From an uncultured Lachnospiraceae bacterium (GTDB lineage: Bacteria; Bacillota; Clostridia; Lachnospirales; Lachnospiraceae), in assembly GCA_910587105.1 (NCBI GenBank), contig CAJUMB010000040.1:1-33229 (forward strand): a DNA stretch of 33,229 nt, in the 5' to 3' direction. Positions within the stretch are counted from its first letter, which is position 1, and each line of letters starts with the position of its first letter. The position numbers and the translations under genes are program-made. Positions 32,496 through 33,229 of this stretch are shown piece by piece. The notes below the pieces were generated by a model. It searched no databases, was not told the DNA's origin, and worked only from the letters and a program-made list of their open reading frames with translations.

Positions 32496-33003
32496 GGTAA
32501 CGCTCCTTTCACACTCTTTTTTCACACATTTACCTGTTTTCCCGTCCAAACTTCCCGGCAAAACACCTGACAGCTCCGAATCCATCAATTTCAGAGCCTT
32601 GTTTTTGAGAAACATATGTTGTCCGGACTGACATCCTGAATTCGGTTGATAGATTGCTCATAACTGCCAATGCCAATGTTACAACAATGATTATGGGATG
32701 CTCTTTCATCTGTTTCCCTAATTCCTATAACTCGTTCAATTTAATCCCTACTCCCTATTTAGTCAAGTGTTTTTCCTTATTTTTCAAGGAATTTTGAGTT
32801 ACATATCTTAGATGGGTGAGCCAAGGAGATGGACATTTCTCTAAAATGAACCCCTTTAGCAAGACAAATTTTTTTATTTTAAGTTGGATTTTAATGAATA
32901 TTTTGTATCGGATATATATCCGATATCTATGGTCATTCCCCATAATAGATTTCTTCAGGAATCCGGTAATCAAGGCTTCAATGAAGGCGTTCCTGATTAC
33001 TGG
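32496..33003. other. Non-coding region with possible insertion-sequence end and a palindrome
   Basis: No credible gene is seen. The stretch around 32826-32880 (contains GACATTTCTCTAAAATGAAC then CCCTTTAGCAAGACAAA and a T run) looks like the terminal region of an insertion sequence, from general memory only. A perfect 20-bp palindrome lies at 32906-32925. The region leads into the transposase fragment at 33004. Confidence 0.4.
32906..32925. repeat. Perfect 20-bp palindrome
   Basis: TATCGGATATATATCCGATA reads identically on both strands. It could be a binding site for a dimeric regulator or the relic of a mobile-element end. No gene start is close by. Confidence 0.5.
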
Positions 33004-33175
33004 TCAGTTAAAAATATCATCCCAGTCCCAGGAGTCTGCACGGAAGAAATACTCCATGCAGTGATACAGGGACGGGTTCAGGACTGGGTCTCTGATTATA
33101 GAGGCAACGCCCAGGGAATTGGAACGGACCATCAGCCCGGTTATGATAGTGGCAAACCATTCGAATGCGGCCTTT
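33004..33175 (-). pseudogene. N-terminal fragment of a DDE transposase
   Basis: On the minus strand one frame reads KAAFEWFATIITGLMVRS, then NSLGVASIIRDPVLNPSLY, then MEYFFRADSWDWDDIFN before a TGA at 33004-33006. This matches the N-terminal part of a transposase type common in Clostridia (remembered pattern FFRASSW following a RSDSLGVTSVIRDL-like block). The DDE catalytic domain is missing. Upstream the frame runs through the repeat end at 33176 to a TGA near the window edge, with no good start codon. It is a dead fragment; the longer plus-strand frame over the same DNA is its shadow. Confidence 0.6.
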
Positions 33176-33194
33176 CTAGAGCGTGTTTGAAAAA
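33176..33194. repeat. End of the CTAGAGCG repeat family at the window edge
   Basis: CTAGAGCGTGTTTGAAAA is identical to the first 18 bases of the complete element at 30570. It directly abuts the transposase fragment, and the sequence beyond it (TACAATGTTTTAG) departs from the other copies, so it is a partial copy or is cut off by the window end. Confidence 0.6.
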
Positions 33195-33229
33195 TACAAT
33201 GTTTTAGTCAATTTAACCAAATGAGTATG

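Noticed and set aside
32884..33207. 107-residue plus-strand open frame
   Set aside because: The opposite strand reads a recognisable transposase fragment, and this frame has no family resemblance or ribosome-binding site.

Overview
The window looks like chromosomal DNA of a low-to-medium-GC, anaerobic Bacillota, most likely a Lachnospiraceae-type gut Clostridium. The reasons are strong AGGAGG ribosome-binding sites, many U-tailed hairpin terminators, a lysine riboswitch upstream of dapA, long-form HPF, a eukaryote-type HisA, a Cys-type sulfatase with its oxygen-sensitive radical-SAM maturase, and several Clostridia-type small gene families. Most genes lie on the minus strand. No tRNA, rRNA or CRISPR array was seen.

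Layout. 1-585: intergenic, with a structured repeat core and a terminator. 586-1644: a sorbitol/threonine-type zinc dehydrogenase, divergent from a DUF554 membrane protein (1866-2546). 2586-6003: a two-component system with a 901-residue sensor kinase. 6174-6896: a HAD phosphatase, divergent from a YheO-type PAS/HTH regulator (7106-7798). 7935-9432: a gene graveyard holding remnants of an ABC ATPase, an FtsX-type permease with internal deletions and a 5'-truncated sigma factor, followed by an intact DUF4179 anti-sigma-like protein (9429-10478). 10665-12976: a URO-D/methyltransferase-like protein, divergent from an AraC regulator.

13002-21022 is the most distinctive part. It encodes a TSUP (TauE/SafE) exporter, two ABC ATPases, two ABC permeases, a lipoprotein substrate-binding protein, a cytoplasmic sulfatase with a CMPAR active-site motif, and the radical-SAM enzyme expected to mature it. 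A coherent reading (inference) is that an organosulfate is imported, desulfated in the cytoplasm, and the inorganic sulfur anion is exported. The two ATPases differ in a way that would leave the ABC importer with one intact and one degenerate ATP site.

21178-27307: a complete ribose operon (rbsK-rbsD-rbsA-rbsC-rbsB) with its own LacI regulator upstream. 27603-29035: hpf and a eukaryote-type hisA. 29195-29629: a very acidic small lipoprotein. 29712-31622: dapA-dapB under a lysine riboswitch, with a 166-bp inverted-repeat element inserted between the two genes. 32007-32495: a polyamine-acetyltransferase-like GNAT protein starting at GTG. 32496-33229: mobile-element debris, including a transposase fragment and another end of the same repeat family.

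The repeat family (ends CTAGAGCGTGTTTGAAAATT) occurs complete at 30570-30735 and partially at 11871 and 33176. A related core lies at 291-352. Its function is unknown.
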